From Zonotrichia leucophrys gambelii (lineage: Eukaryota > Chordata > Aves > Passeriformes > Passerellidae), in NCBI RefSeq assembly GCF_028769735.1, contig NC_088171.1:146713917-146777916 (forward strand): DNA of 64,000 nucleotides, read 5' to 3'. Shown here piece after piece: positions 22,531-36,728 of this stretch. The notes under the pieces are model-generated. The model was not told the origin of the DNA. It saw only the letters and a program-made list of their open reading frames with translations, and did no database searches. The stretch's first letter is position 1. Every line of letters begins with the position of its first letter. Made by a program: the position numbers and the translations under genes.

Positions 22531-24449
22531 CTGCTTGATCTCCAGTTACCAGCCCCAAAAAGGTCTCTATCAGCTCTGTGTCACACCCAATTTCTTTGTG
22601 AATATTTTGGCTACTCTCAAACCTCTTAACAAGCACTGGATGTCTTTTTTTTTCAGAAAACTGAACTCATCCTCAAATTTGTACATGCAAAACAGGCTAT
22701 TTTTTGTTTCAGTACTTCTGCTACCTGAATACTCTATCCCTCCTAGCAAAGTGAAATCCAAGGTTTGGGTTTAAGAAGCTTGGCTGGCTAGCACAGAATA
22801 CTCAGCTGTTCAACTGATCTACCTTTTTTTTTTTTTGGCTCTAAGTATTTTTGCGAACCAGAATGTAAATGTCATAAATAAAAGATATGAAGGCCTAACA
22901 AAAAACAGTAAGCAAGAATTAAAATACTCTCTGAAAAATCAGACTTTGCAGGTGATTTTTATTTATTATTTAATTTTATAATTTATTTTACTTTGTTAAC
23001 TTCATTTTCCATTGGGAAAATCAATAAATCTGTTTTTATTATGCAATATCTACAAAATAGTGTATTTAATTTTATGGAGTTAATTTTAGAATTTTTTTTC
23101 CTTTGAATCAGTGAAAAAAAATTCTTTTTTCTACACATTTGCTCTTAGAGAATAGACATGTGTCAGAGTTGCTTCCCATAGTCTGAGCAGCTGAAGGCAC
23201 AGTTCACTTGGGGTTTGAGTGTTTTCTTTTGCATTTTAGATATATACAGCTTCTCAGTTTTTTGAACAGTTTACAGATCCTCCTGTAGTTTATATGTACT
23301 ATCCTGTACTGCAGTGCTTTATCCAAGAACTCTTCATGGTTCCTCTTCCTTGCCTACTTGTGGCTGGACAAGACCTCTACAGTTTCAGGCAGAAAATATA
23401 TTTTCTGTTCACTACGAGGAGAGAACATCAAGATAAAAAACAGAATTGGAAGCAATGGACTGGAAAAACAACATACACATCTACACTTGTTTATCAATGC
23501 ACAAAGTAGTGACTTTGAACATATCATTACCTCATAGAGACTACAGAAATGTGCAGCTGAAAAGGGATATATTGGATACAAATTCCTTACAATCCTGTGT
23601 ACATATAATTTCATTGCCTTTTGTGTAATACTGAAAATTTCCTATGCCTGTTTAGATTGAAGTCATAAAGCTGTTATAGTTGTTCAATATTTTTCTAAGC
23701 AATTCCTCCCCACTGCTCCTGGATTTTGTAAAACAAAGCAAAACAGAGACTTTTTTTCCAGCTGGCATTTTTCATGGAAAATAAAGAAAATATATTTCTC
23801 AGGCATTTAATCCTTTTAACACACAATATATCTTCCTGCTGCACTGCATTCAAAACTAGAATGAACTAGAGACACACTGAGACAGAAGAATTTAAGTAAA
23901 GGCTTACTTAAGTCTTGCTCTAGCAAAATGAGATGACCTTATTCTCAAAAATCAGATATTGGATTTGACTTGAGTAACTTTTATTTAGTATTATGAAATC
24001 TGATGAGTCCTATTGATTTTCAAGTCTATAACTCTATCCCTTTAACTTGTCCTATTATCAGCATTAGGTACTGATTGATAATGTTAAGAGGTTTCATAAC
24101 TGTAGAAACTGATTCTTGTGATTAGTTTCATATAAATGATGACAATCATAAAGTTTGATAATTTTAGTATCTCATTAATTTAGTGACTACTACATTGATT
24201 TACCTATGCTATGAAAAAAAACCTGGCAAATGCAATATATCAAATGGGTTTTGACTGCCTTGTGTAATATTTGGTTATTATAAAAGGAAATGCTTTCCAG
24301 CCTGTTTGGGGCAAGGGGCCCTTTTGAATTCTCCCTTTTGACAGGGGTAAATCAAAGCATGTGGGTTATGGTTGAAACACTCCTGGGAGATGCTGGGACT
24401 GGATGAGGCACATCCCAAGGTCCTGGCAGAGCCAGCAGTCACTCCTGTC

Positions 24450-24950
24450 CTCACCAATGACACAGACTGGGATTGAGTGCCCCCTCAGCTCCCCTGCAGA
24501 TTAAGCCAAGATGAGTGGCTGTGGTTGCCAGACTGGAAAAGTGCACCCAGATGAATCTCATGCAGTTCAAAAATGCCAAATACCTGGTGCTGCACCTGGC
24601 CTGAGGCAATCCCCAGTGTCAATGCAGGCTAAGTGATGAATGGATTGAGAGTAACCCTGCAAAGAAGGACTTGGCAATGCTGGTAGATAAAAAGTTAGAC
24701 ATGGACTGGAAAAATTTGTTTCCAGCCCAGGAATCTTCTCATATGCTGGGCTGCAGGATAACAGGTCAAGGGAAGTTATTCTCTCCTTCTCCATTCTCAT
24801 GAAAGCTTCACTTTGGGTATTTAATACAGCTCAAGAAAATGAGTGGCTCCTAGCAGTGGCCTCACACAATAGGGAGGGCTGGAACACCTCCCTTGTGAAG
24901 ACAGGTCTAGAAAATTGGAGTTGCTCAGCCTATCAATATATAAAAAGCTA
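24450..24950 (+). mobile_element. Old CR1 LINE fragment, 3' part of ORF2 and UTR
   Basis: The order of phrases matches the avian CR1 consensus: GGGATTGAGTGC, AATCTCATGCAGTTCA, CTGCACCTGG, TGGATTGAGAG, AAGGACTTGG, GGGCTGCAGGATAACAGGTCAAGG, GAACACCTCCC and GTTGCTCAGCCTAT. It is heavily diverged, the expected RT frame is broken, and the terminal tail repeat is missing, so the copy is truncated or deleted at both ends. Confidence 0.8.
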
Positions 24951-27815
24951 GATAAAACATTTTACATTTAATTAACAGCATTACAGGTAAGGTGTTTCTC
25001 TAGATTCAAGCTGACAACAAAACTATGATGTTCCTGCTGGAGTTGTCCTTTTGTCATTCTTGGGAGGGCAGCAGGGGGAGATCAATAGAAAAGTAATTTT
25101 ATTACTTTTTCCTTGTCAGATGAAATAGCCTTCTGTTGGTCTTACATTTTACATATAAATACAGAAAGTAATTATCAAGGGTGAGCGCTTATTTGATATC
25201 TTTACTTCCAGACACTTTCAAGTGCCAAGAAGCAGAATACTGTCATAAATTTGGTAAAGCAAAAGTGATAGACTTATATTACTTCTGTGAATGAAGAGGG
25301 AATAATTAGATAAATCAAAATAGAACCAAAAAAATTCCAAATTACATAGGTTCTAGCTCAACAGAGCTCAGAACTAGTGAAGGATGATCAGAAATACCAT
25401 GTGATCTAATTTTAGGCATGACCCTTAACTCCTATAAAGGAATTTTGAATGTTTGATGTAAGAGCATTAAAAAACCCCCACTTATATTGTATCAATGGTC
25501 GTTACACAAATTTTATTTTGTGTTTGAATAGTCTTAGTTTTTCCAGTGATTTACTATATCATCCCAGTCTTGATTTTCATGTGGGGTGGTTTGTTTGTGT
25601 TCTATTTGGAGGTTTTTTGGTGGTGGTGGTTTATTTTTCTCTGACACAAATTCCTCAGAAAAACTGAGGCAAATGCACACTGCCAATTGCACACTGTCCA
25701 ACACTATTTTGCAGTATAAATCTCATTAAAATAACTGCCTCTCACCTCTCAGTTATCTGATGCTTCCAAATCAGGGATTAAAAAAACACAAGCAAACTAT
25801 TATGATATACACATTGGAAAAACTTGGTTTATGTCCAGCTTATTGGCTGGCTCACTGGAAACTAACAGTTCTTTACTTCTACCTGCTCATGAAATTATTC
25901 TCCTGGATATTTGATCCAATGTGATAAGTTATTGATGGAGGCACAGAGCATATGATTTTCCCTGATTTTGTTTTTTTTTTCAAATTATATTAAATGCTCT
26001 TCCCTTTTTGTAATAAAATTAAGATTCTTTACATATTATATGGAAGAGTAAAGAGGTATTTTTCTTTCCAGGAGAATTGCAGAGCCTTACTTTTAATATG
26101 TAGCACCCCTATATCTCTGGGTCCAAAAAGGGTGTGATTATATGTCTCCAATTTTATATTAATGGCTTTAAATATTGGCTATTGATTAAAAAATACAAAA
26201 ATACATAGAGTCTTTCTACAAAAATGCACACTTCACTTGAGTACATCCTTGAGATATTTTACAGAACATTTTTAGTGCTAAAGAACTGCCATTTTATGTT
26301 TATTTTTGTTTGCAGTTAGAAGTGCTGTGAAAATCCCTTTTTCTCTGTGTCATTCTAACATGCTTAAGAATTTTTCTTTCTAATTAAGTACCAACTGTAT
26401 TTATGTCACTTGTTGATCTGATTAAGACTCTAAACCTATTCTCAACCTGAATTCCACTATTTGTTTCAAACACGAAGATTAGAACTCAAAAGTGTCATCT
26501 TTCTTTTCTTTTCCTACCCTCAATATAGTAATAAATTTACGAAAAAAAAAAAATTGAAAAGGGGCATCACCTTCCATATGAACTTTTCTTAATGGATTTG
26601 GATTTTATCTGTGGATTAAAATGCTGTTGGCTATCCCTTTTTGGATTTGTTAGAAATACCCCTTCATTACCTGGTTTGAAAAAATAAGATTTTTAAAATA
26701 AAACTGTTTAAAATATTTTTTATGAGATCTTGTCCCATGTTTTTTGTAAACAGTCTTTCCCAAAGGCTTCAGAATTCAGGTTTGTTTCAAATGAATCGTA
26801 AAACAGCTCCCTGACTACAGTATCAATGTGTTTGGGAGTTTTTATTAGTTAAATATGTTTGTCCATCCATGTTAAAGGACTTCTTTTATTGGGATAAAAA
26901 CATACCTTATCTGACCTAGTTAATATTATGCTATTTACACATGAGGACGAAAAAGAATGAATGATAAAATATCAGTCTTCTCTCAAACATCTCAAAGGGA
27001 ATGCCAAGTTTTCCCTGAAATACATTAGAGCTGTAAATGGAAAGAGGAAACCTAATGAGCTTTGGGAAGGTTTTGAAGATTTCTGTAATTAAAATAAAAC
27101 ATAGAACCTTTTGGAAATACTGATGGAAAACTGTTGCAAACAGCAGGGAAAATTAATGTGTAATTTCTGCACAATTTTCATTTTATTTAAAAAAATATAC
27201 CTGAGATTTTTCTTTTATTTGAGATTTCCCCTATAAATATTTCCATGCTAAACTGAAAACATAATATACAAAAGGAGAAAGTGGTGTGGATGTGAAGTGC
27301 TGCTTAGGCACCATTGAGTTAGAAAGTACTGGAGATGTACAATAAAACTTTCATGGTCCAGTGGTAGCTCTTGGCAGATCACCTAGATAAAACTCCTGCA
27401 GCTTTAGTAAAGCAGCACTATGGATGTTCCAGATAAAACCAAATAAAATTATGTGTACATATCACCTTGCTCACATCATCTTTATCTCCTTCCTCTTTTA
27501 TTTTTCTCCTTCATTTCTAACTTTGATGAATATGAACTCTCTTCTGAACAAGTATAAAGGAAAAATCATGAAATCTTTCATTGGAAGAAGAAAATGAAAC
27601 ATGCTGAAGTGGAGGCTTTAGTTTTGCTTACAAAGGAGAAACATTTTTCAAAATGTATGACTTATGAAATATATCCCCATTAAACTGGAATACTGTGTAT
27701 GTCACCCTTCTTTTATTTATGAGGCTTAAACAATATCAAGTGTCAGAGAAGGCTGCTGCAAGAGACAGTGACTTTGACATTCTTATTTTCTGTCTGTTTC
27801 TTGTGCTTTGCTTAG

Positions 27816-27979
27816 AAAGATGGTGAGATTGTCTGCAATGTTGCACTGTGAAAAAAACAACTCTAAACTTAATACAGACATGGCTCATGGCTTCAGCTTC
27901 TTCTACTTCTACTTCAGAAACTTCTGAAGGATCTGATGAAGAACCCTTAGACTACTCATTTGTGGAAGCAGGCCTTAAA
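27816..27979 (+). other. Candidate first coding exon of an unrecognised gene
   Basis: A good pyrimidine-rich acceptor (TTTCTTGTGCTTTGCTTAG ending at 27815) is followed 164 bases later by a consensus donor (AAA/GTGAGT, GT at 27980-27981). From the ATG at 27887 a frame runs without stop to the donor. It would encode 31 residues that are Ser/Thr-rich at first, then acidic (SEGSDEEPLDYSFVEAGLK at the end). The exon cannot be an internal coding exon because all three frames carry stops before that ATG. Earlier ATGs (27820, 27839, 27880) open short out-of-phase frames, which counts against efficient use. I do not recognise the peptide. The serine run comes from a TTCTACTTCTACTTC-type simple repeat, so chance is a real alternative. 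Confidence 0.25.
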
Positions 27980-30900
27980 GTGAGTCTGTGTACTACTAAT
28001 CTTTTTTAAAGACAAGATGAAATTAGCCCTAGAAATACACTGCATTTAGGGATATCAGCTAGGATTTACAGCCTATCCCAGAAACTCACCTGGCTGTCCC
28101 ATAAGTCTGGAAGTTAATGAAGAAGCCATGGAGTATCATCAGCAGTTTCCCAGCTAAGTGTTTAATAGACTATACTGCACTTAAACAATTAACATTATAC
28201 TGCAGAAAATCCATCAGAGAAATTCCCCAAAACCCTCCCAACACTGAGGAAAGTAAAAGACCTTTAACTTCAGCCAGACCTGCAATCTTCCCTGATGGGT
28301 TACACCCCAAAAATCCAACATTAAATAGTGAATGATGAATACATGCTGAAGGGAGGGATGACTTTAACCAACTTTAGGTGAGGATTCTTAAACTCCAAAT
28401 TTGTCCCACAGTACAAAATGAAACAGAAACTCCTCTGGATCAAATTTTGGCCTCAGTGTTGGTTTCAATTCATGGGGAACCTGAGCATGGATCTCCCAAA
28501 TGCTATGGATACCTCTTTTGTGAGGTCCTTGTAGCTGCAATAACAGCATAACTTATACACAGGGAAACTACAGCCAAGGGACAAGTGACATTTCCCCCTT
28601 TGCTACAGGGAGTGGGGCCATAACCTGCAGGGTAACCCTCTACAGCTGACAGAATTTACACTCAGCACTGGTATGGACAGAGTAAACAGTTTTGTGTGAC
28701 ATGTGAACATAAACTTCTCTCTTTGGTCACATTATAAATCCTTGTAGCCCACTAGAATTCCTCTGAAAATGGCCAGCTGCAGATTCTAATAAAAAAAGGA
28801 GCAGAATTATTATGCAAAAAGCTGCTTGAACAGCAGAGGATTTAATTCTGTATGGTCATGACTGGATTGCAAAAGATAAATAGAAAATGATGGTTCATTG
28901 TGTCTGCTATTGCAAACAGATCGTCTGTTAAGCTTGATGTTGAAGATGCCAAAAGCTTTCATGTAACCAAATATATAAGTAAAACAAAAAAAAGGATTGG
29001 ATGAAAAGGTCACCAAAACTCTTAAGGAACAACATCTGGCTCAGGAAATCCCAGAATCAAATGTTCCCTCTTGTCCCACAGCAAATTAAATTCATCAAAC
29101 ATGCTTCTTAGTGGCCCTTGTCAAATGCCTTTGGAAAATGCAGTGCTCAGTGTTACCAAAAGACATTTGATGATGGCTGTCACGAGGACATTTTCAAGAT
29201 TCTATTGAAAACAATAAAAACCACCATCAAACTGAGCACTGCTTGGAAAAGGTATTGTTGTAGGGTTTGTTTTCCTGTTGCTTTTCCTTCCAAGGACAAG
29301 CCACAAATCTGTAAGGAGCTGTCAGGTCTAGCTACTATCCAAAACCCTCCCGTGCTTTTCTAAGGAGTACTGTTAGCAGATTTCACTGTCAGCCATTTAA
29401 TTTGAGCTCACAAGCTTAACCAGCTTCTTGTCTTCTTCCAGACTTCACAAAGTCAGTCTGGCTGCCACCAGCCAGGGGGCATTCAGGGGCTCTCAGGCTT
29501 ACAATTCAAGCAGAGATTGAAATGATTAAGGCATGGGGAGATGGCTGGAATAGCATCTGAGGCTGATGAGTCTGTCTGCCAGAGCTGAGACTTAGAAAAA
29601 GCTAGTGAAGAGTGATTGCTTTCATATTTTAGAGGTCATCTGATGTAGGGGCTTGTAACACAGGTGGTATATTCACAACGAAATCATGTAATAACTGTTT
29701 TCATTGTGGGAAAAACTTCTATAAATTTCTACTTAAGAAATGTATCCTTCTTTTCCTCTCAATACTTGTTTCTCTAATTTGCATTATACACAGATGAAAG
29801 CACACCTTCATATAGGCCTTTATGAAACTGCACAGTCCTGCTGAAAATCCAGAAATTCACTCATAAATCACCCCAAACTCACTTATCTCAGCAAATATTT
29901 TTCCTTCTCAATGCATTTGGATGTTATTCCATTACCTCTGAACAGTCACCCAGAAGCTGTTAGTCCAGTAACATCCATTTCATGCTTAGCCACTTTTCAG
30001 ATTAGAGTATTGAAACACCCTTGAGGAGTTCCTTTTATCAAATAATTTTAGCACGAAGGCAAGAGAGTCTATCTTATTTTTTATTGAAGGTTTCATCAGT
30101 TTCTCTCGGCTCTGGAAAAAGCTTTGTGAAAGGACCCTGGATCAAGCCCTCAGTCAATGTAGTTCTCTTCGATCTCTTTTGAGCCGTGACTCCACTAGAG
30201 ACAATCTGGTGGAGTTAGGCAGGATTACTAGAAAACTTTGGATTTCTTTTTTATGTGCTGCCCTCTCCAGTTTTCATCATCTGTGCTTGACTCAGGGCTC
30301 CCTCTCCTTTTTCTGTGGGCTTATTCCTGGGTTTGGAAGGCTTCATGGCTTCCCCAAATCCCATCTCACTTTTTATATGGAAAGACCAGGAGTAATCCCT
30401 GTCACCCTCTCATGTAACACCCTCGATCTTGGTTCATTGTTCCTGGAGATCAAGGATGGGTTTTTCAATAGTAATGGAATAAACTTACACCAGCTGAGGA
30501 TCTGCTGGGTTTTTACAGCTAAATAAATATCTCAGCAGTGCAACCCTTCACCTTGGATCCACTGCTTTTCCAATTTGCAAAAAATGCCTTCTGAGTTTTC
30601 TTTTGGAGTGAATCAATTCAATAAAACAAAACTTAGTTCCTGTTTTTGGCCCAGTTCACAGCATGAACCCTCCCAAGCTCCAGAAGGGATGTGGAGATAT
30701 CAGGTTTGTGTGCCCTGGGTTTGCACAACCCTCTGACACTCTCAAGTAACACTCAAGCCTGATTTTCTTCATTTTCTTCCCTACACTGAGGATATTTCTG
30801 TCAAAAGAACAGACAGTATGGCACAGAGCTTGCTTTCTGGCTCTGAAGGCAAGTGACATAACTGCTCACATTCATACAGTTAATTCTCTCCCCTTTCAAA

Positions 30901-33900
30901 ACAGTGTAGCCTCATCCACACAGCCCACTGTGACAAATCCCAGAACACACCTGAGCTTTGCCTGGAGCAAAACCCAATCCAGCAACTGTGGTAGCAATTA
31001 ATCTGCAGTGACAATCTCAGGACAGTGCTCAGAATTCTGCTCTGTCTCTGATTTATCAGTTAAGACATAGCTGGAGCGTCTGCAGAGAATTTGAAGGAAA
31101 ACTTGGTAGTATGTGCATTTAAACCCTTTACAGACCAAAATCACTTTTGCCAAATTCTATCTAAATCTCTATATCCTTGCTTGGAACTACGTCTGCCCCA
31201 GCCAGCAGTGCTCAGCAGCGCTCTGGTGTGTTTTCCACAGGTGCAGGTGCAGCAATCATTTCTTTGCTGAGTTCATTGCATGGACAGCCGGGGCACGGAG
31301 CCACCGCTGGATGCCCTGGAGCAAGAGTTGTACTCTGCAAGCCTGGCACCTCTCTCTGTAAAATGCCAGCTTGGTGTTGATTCCAGTTACTTTGGGAAAT
31401 GAGGAAGTGTGGTGGGAGAGTGAATAGCATGGAGGTGATGTGTGCTCTGTGACAGCACAGCCCAGGGTCTGCGATTGCTTTTCCAGAGATCCCCAGTGCT
31501 CCTTGAGACTCTTGTGTCAGAATGCAGCTCATGTGCTGCAAGGCTTTGGGGCATATTTATCCTCCACACTTCAGTGGATGACTAGCATGAACTTTAATGC
31601 CATAAGAATGGCCAAAGATACAGGCAGATAGCTTAGACAATTTTAAATTGTCCTTTTTGACTGGCTCCTCCAGAAATCTTATATGTCCTTTAATTCTTAA
31701 TCTTCTATCAGAGGATGTCAGCAATTTTTTTGCTGCAAACGGTGCAGCAGATAAAAGTGTTGCCTTCATCCTGAAAAGGCAAGCCTGGACTCTCCATTTC
31801 TCTGCACAGAGCAGTTGAATTTCAGCTCACCAAGCACCTTTTTCAACTCAGTTTCCTAATGGGAGGAAAGGACTAATTCCCAGAGAATTGTAAACTTGAT
31901 AACAGATAGCACAGCTTTTAAAAACCTCAGATAAGAATGTACATCAAATTACAGAAGGGAAGGTCATGCTGTTACCATCTTGTAAAATATTTTGGATTTT
32001 TATTATTGTTGGTGTTGCTTCTCCATTAGGACTACAGCAACATCTTCCAAGTTTCTCATGAAAGGGGGTTGGAAAATAGTAGAATAAGGACCTGTACCGT
32101 AACCATAGGTAGCACTTCTAGCACTCACACAAACTGTGTACAGATCCTGGATTCAACAGGACAAGACATTTGCATCTCTGGTGAATTGTTCTACTGCCAA
32201 ATTGATGAGAGTACTGAAAGGGTGTTCTTTTTTAACATGTTTATCACTACAAATTCCACCTGGGTCAGAAAGATTTCTGTTTCATGATGAATTGGTTAAG
32301 AGGAGGAAATTCTGGTTTCAGTGATCCAGGGTGTCATAAAATATGTTTTGCTGGACAATTTAAATCAAAATATGCTCAGCCCTCAAGCAGTGGGGGAGCA
32401 GAAAAATATGGGGAAAGCGAATCTCCTGATCTTATGGACCTTCTCTGGTATTTTACCAGCTGTTGTTTGTCTTAATCACATCTTTTCTTAATACATCTAT
32501 TCTTTTATGCTCTTTGGAAATTCTGTTTTCTACATGATTAGGCTGAGCCTGAGACAGATGGAGACATGATGAGCTATGAAGAAACAGGCTCTGCTGAGGA
32601 ACCAGCAGTGTGGGGAAGTTGGAGAAATAACGTCTGCTGCTGTTATTTTTTAACAATTAAAATAATATACCTGGGAGACTAAGTTGTAAAAGCAGCATAA
32701 AGAAGGAAAAATGAGCAGGCAAGGCATAAAGTGACAGCTTACTTTCTGGGTTGTTTGTAGGAATTTTGCAATTTCATGTAACAGAAAAAAACTTCAGCAA
32801 GTTAGAGAAAGAAATCTGTCTCATCTCATCAAACTATCTTGGAATGGTTTGATTACAAATGCTTGTAGAAAAAGAGCTAGTCTGGGAAAAAAAGCAAAGG
32901 GACAAGTGTTGGAAGTGATGAAAATTACATTTTCCAAATTAACAATTTTGATCTTCCTGGAATTAAACTTGTTTTGATTTTGAAATATATATTGATCTGC
33001 AGACAAAGAATTGTAGTAATTAAAAAGAATAAAAATCAATTCAAACATGAAACAGTCCAAATACATTCTTTCAGCTCCTGAAAGTTTTACAGATTTTAGG
33101 GCACATGTTTAAATATTTTGACATTAGCATTAATTTTGAAATAGATCTTTTTGAAAATCCCAGATGTCTCCAGGTGATACAAAATGAAGCAAACTAATAA
33201 TATTTATTCCAGGTTGCCTTAGTGTTTCTTTTAATTATATTTGGGTTGTATTTTTGGTTCTATGCTAACACTTGACATATAACATGTACAAAAGCCTTGT
33301 TCTCAGCTGATGTTAGGCAGTTTTATTTCATTGGCTTCAGTACAGCAAAGGCTTGTTTGCATCAGCTGAAGTTCTGGCCTAGGAATTGCTGCATAAATAA
33401 ATACACAATTGAAAAATTCACTTGTGACTACAATAAACAGATGGGGACAAAATATGACTCAGAAAATTAATCACAGTTCTCAGTAGTGCAGTCTATGAAA
33501 CATACAGGCAAATGTATTGCAAAAAAGACGTTGGAGTAGGTGCAATATTACATTAAAGCAAAATATTAATTTGTGCCTTGATTGTTCCATGGGTAATAGG
33601 AAGAAACCAAAGGATCTGTGTGGACACAGCTGTATTAAGAGGAGTTTGCTGCTACTGTATTCCCAGGGTAACCATGGGAATATGTAACTGTTAGGCTAAA
33701 TTCCTCTACCCTTTTTCACCAATTTAGTTCTGGATAAACTAAATTCATTAAGTGACTTGTTCCAGATTTCAGCTGGTGAGCTGTGCAGCATTTGGCTTCT
33801 CGTGTAAGAAATATACACCCATCTGTAATTGTTACCATCTGTTTGGTATTCAGGATGTAAAAATGCAATGGAGATGAAGTCATATTTCATATTTTTTTTT

Positions 33901-34139
33901 CCTCCATTTGGAGGTAAGAATGAAGCTATAACAGCCTTGAAATGCATCTGCTGGTGATAAGATAGTACAGCTGGAAATGGGATGCTGGATTCTGCACGGT
34001 TCAGAAAGCCTGTGTGTAGAAGCTGTTTTACTGTGGTGTGTGCTGGTATTCTGGGATCCCATGAGATGATTGATGTATCATATAAATAGGGTGACAGAAG
34101 ACTGCTTTTGCCGGTGTGATGGGAATAGGAAGTGCAAAA

Positions 34140-34440
34140 TGTCAGTAATGCCCTGAAAATAACCATTCAAATTTATGCAAATTGCTTAATTAATTGACCT
34201 CATTTGAGCTTGCAGATTTTCTTTGCATGTCCTTTGTGAATTAGTTATTTTTCATTGTACACTGACACAATATTCCAAGGCTAATTAAATCCTTTAAAGC
34301 TATAGGTTTATATCTGATTCTTATGTAAACACATTTATAAACATTAATCAGATCTAAATTACCCGTTTTATAAATAACGTTTTATTCAGTTGCAGCTAAT
34401 GGATGTACTGTCTGTATTTATTCTGCTTTGGGCTCGAGGA
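34140..34440. promoter_or_regulatory. Possible conserved non-coding element
   Basis: The stretch is repeat-free and dense in homeobox- and POU-like words (ATGCAAAT, TTAATTAATTG, GCTAATTAAAT, ACATTAATCAG). The impression is by eye only; composition alone could give the same words. Confidence 0.2.
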
Positions 34441-36227
34441 GTAAATGTTACTCTGTAAAAGTTATTATTTAAATGGTGGCATTCTGTTTACTTGTGCATC
34501 TCTTTCCAGGGATCTCTGCTGCTTTATGATCTCATGGAGATTATTGGGTAAGAGGGAACTCAGAGACTTTCTGAGCCTTGAATCCTGCTGATGGATGTGG
34601 TGGATGCAGAGATGGTCCAGGGAGGGAGACTGTGCAAGAAGCAAGGTAGGCTGATCCTCTGGAGGAAAGGTGAGGCAAGGTGGACATGTCACCATGTGGT
34701 CAATATACCCCTTGAAATATCAATGAATCACCTGCTCCTGGGAAACTGAGCTCTTACCCTGGATGAAATGTAAGCTAATTCAGCTTTCAGCTTTTTTTTT
34801 TTGATGTATGAAGTTTCACCTCCTCTCCACATTCACTTGTTAGCATTTGTCTGAATATGGACAATGTAATTATTTTTTACTTTTTTTTTTTCTATAAATA
34901 TCCCAAATATTCAAATTAGGATTTGGTGTGGTTTTTTGGCAAACGGTGGCAGATACATGGGAAACAGAGAAATGCCTCTTTTTCTACTAGACAAGATAAT
35001 TTTCTGTTCCTTATTTGAATGAATAGTGAATAAATGCAGCTTCACAAGGGAAACTGTGGATTTTACTTCATAGAACTTATGGTGTCATCTTTAACCATAT
35101 GAATCAGTGAATCAATGAATCAGTGATTCATTCTCTTGCTAGACCAGATGTAAGTAAATTTTGACTGTTTGCATATGGAATACAGTTGACAGTGGCTATG
35201 GTACAGATCTTGTCCTAGTGTGCTGCATGAGGTAAAAATCCTGAATAGGAATCTTTCCTGTTATGAAGAATTTAGAGTTTGCATTCAGGAAATGGCCAAC
35301 AGCTGGAGGAAAAGGTGAGATTCAAAAATCAAAAAAGGAGGCCTTGCCCACCATTGTACCTGAAATCTGTGGCAGAGATACGATTAATGTTGAGGTGTTC
35401 TTGTTCCCAGTGCGGTGCCATGTTTGCTCATGCCATGACAGCATATTGCCTTGTATTTATAACATGGGCATAGGTTAATTATTTTCTGTCAGCCTATATA
35501 GCTGCTGAATTTACCTTTCTGCTGGAATTTTTACTCCACTGGTCCTTGCAGCATCACTTGCCACAAATATCTTCTACATGCTGCTCACCTTGTTTTGTCA
35601 AGTCACTGCTGGTGGGACTCAGCATGCTGCTGATTCTGTCCTGTTTTAGATGCATCCCACAAACTTTCTGTTCCACTGTCATATTCTGTGGCCCCATAGC
35701 CTGTTTGTGCTCAAGCTGTCACTTTTTAAATTCAAAATTACTGTACTGCCATAGCCAGTGACTTAGTATAATCCAGGTATATTTTCTGATCTGCTATAGT
35801 TGTTTTTTTTATTTTATTCACTGGTTCTTGAGAAAAGCAATCAAGTTTGACTGCTATGATTTCTTTTCTTACAAGCTCACAGATCTTGTTACTCAGAGAT
35901 ACAATATCTTGTACATGGTTAAGGATTTGGTTTTGTTTCTCTGTTGTGATTTCTTTTTTTTTTTTTTTTCCCTGAAAATCATTCTGTTGTGTGGAAGGTA
36001 ATTAAACTTACATTACAAAGCAATAATTACCAAGGTCAAATGCTACAAGATTGATACCACGTCTGAATATCTGGAACCGCTCCATAACATTTTCAAATAA
36101 CTGTCAGTAATTCTTTGCATTTATTAGCTAATTAGACAAAATCTTTGAACACATATCAACCCAGCAGCTGAATGTTTTAATCCAAATTTGAAATTTTTCC
36201 TTAAATCTGGTGGGTTTTCTTTGCTTT

Positions 36228-36728
36228 TATTCTGGAGTAGTCTGTCCAGTTCTAGTTTTTTAGTTCAAGAGGGACATGGAACTCCTGGAACAGGTCCAGA
36301 AGCTACAAAGATGATAAAGGGACTGGAGCATTTTTCTCAAGAGGACATCTCCCTGATTGAGGGAGGTGGGCCAGTTTAGCCTGGAGGAGAGATGGCTGAG
36401 GGGGAACAGTGAAGACAAGGGTCTGAAGGGAGGATGTCAGGAGCATGGACCAGGCTCTGCCTGGTGGTTCTGAAGCAATGGACAGAAACTGATGCACAGG
36501 AAGCTCCACCTGAACATGAGGAAGAACTTTTTTATGTTGTGGGTGACCAAGCACTGGAACAGACTGTCTAGAGAGGGTGTGTAACTTCCCTCATTGGAGA
36601 GATTCCAGAGCCATCTGGACATGATCCCTTGCTGTGTGCTCTGGGATGATCCTGCTTGAACAGGGAGCTTGGATCCAGATTGTCCCACCCATGTTCCAAC
36701 CTTACCCATTCTGTGATTCTGTTATTCC
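36228..36728 (+). mobile_element. CR1 LINE 3' fragment
   Basis: CR1 landmarks in order are CTACAAAGATGAT, AAGGGACTGGAGCAT, GTTTAGCCTGGAG, GAAGCTCCACCTGAACATGAGGAAGAACTT, CACTGGAACAGACTG, GGATGATCCTGCTTGA, CCAACCTTACC and the terminal CATTCTGTGATTCTGTTATTCC. The 5' truncation is typical of LINE insertion. Open frames across it on either strand are CR1-derived or chance. Confidence 0.93.

Larger units (their letters stand above)
9526..24449. other. Long AT-rich non-coding stretch, no gene seen
   Basis: About 15 kb with no recognisable exon of a known gene, no RNA gene and no clear transposable element. It holds T-rich homopolymer tracts (10490-10525, 10625-10662), small tandem repeats (listed separately) and one exon-like block at 11816-11999. 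The minus-strand frames at 9753-10205, 15482-15820 and 17000-17341 have no domain that I recognise. Confidence 0.55.
24951..36227. other. Unique AT-rich sequence, no confirmed gene
   Basis: No transposable element was identified with confidence. It contains one exon-like block (27816-27979) and a block at about 34140-34440 that looks like a conserved non-coding element. The minus-strand frame 33696-34166 (156 codons) overlaps that block and has no domain; I treat it as chance. Confidence 0.55.

Noticed and set aside
32540..32690. Exon-like acidic frame after TTTTCTACATGATTAG
   Set aside because: Acceptor tract is weak, there is no donor or poly(A) signal in the right place, and the frame runs into low-complexity Cys/Tyr/Phe codons.
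33696..34166. 156-codon open frame on the minus strand
   Set aside because: No recognisable domain or homology by eye, low-complexity stretches, and no supporting exon structure.
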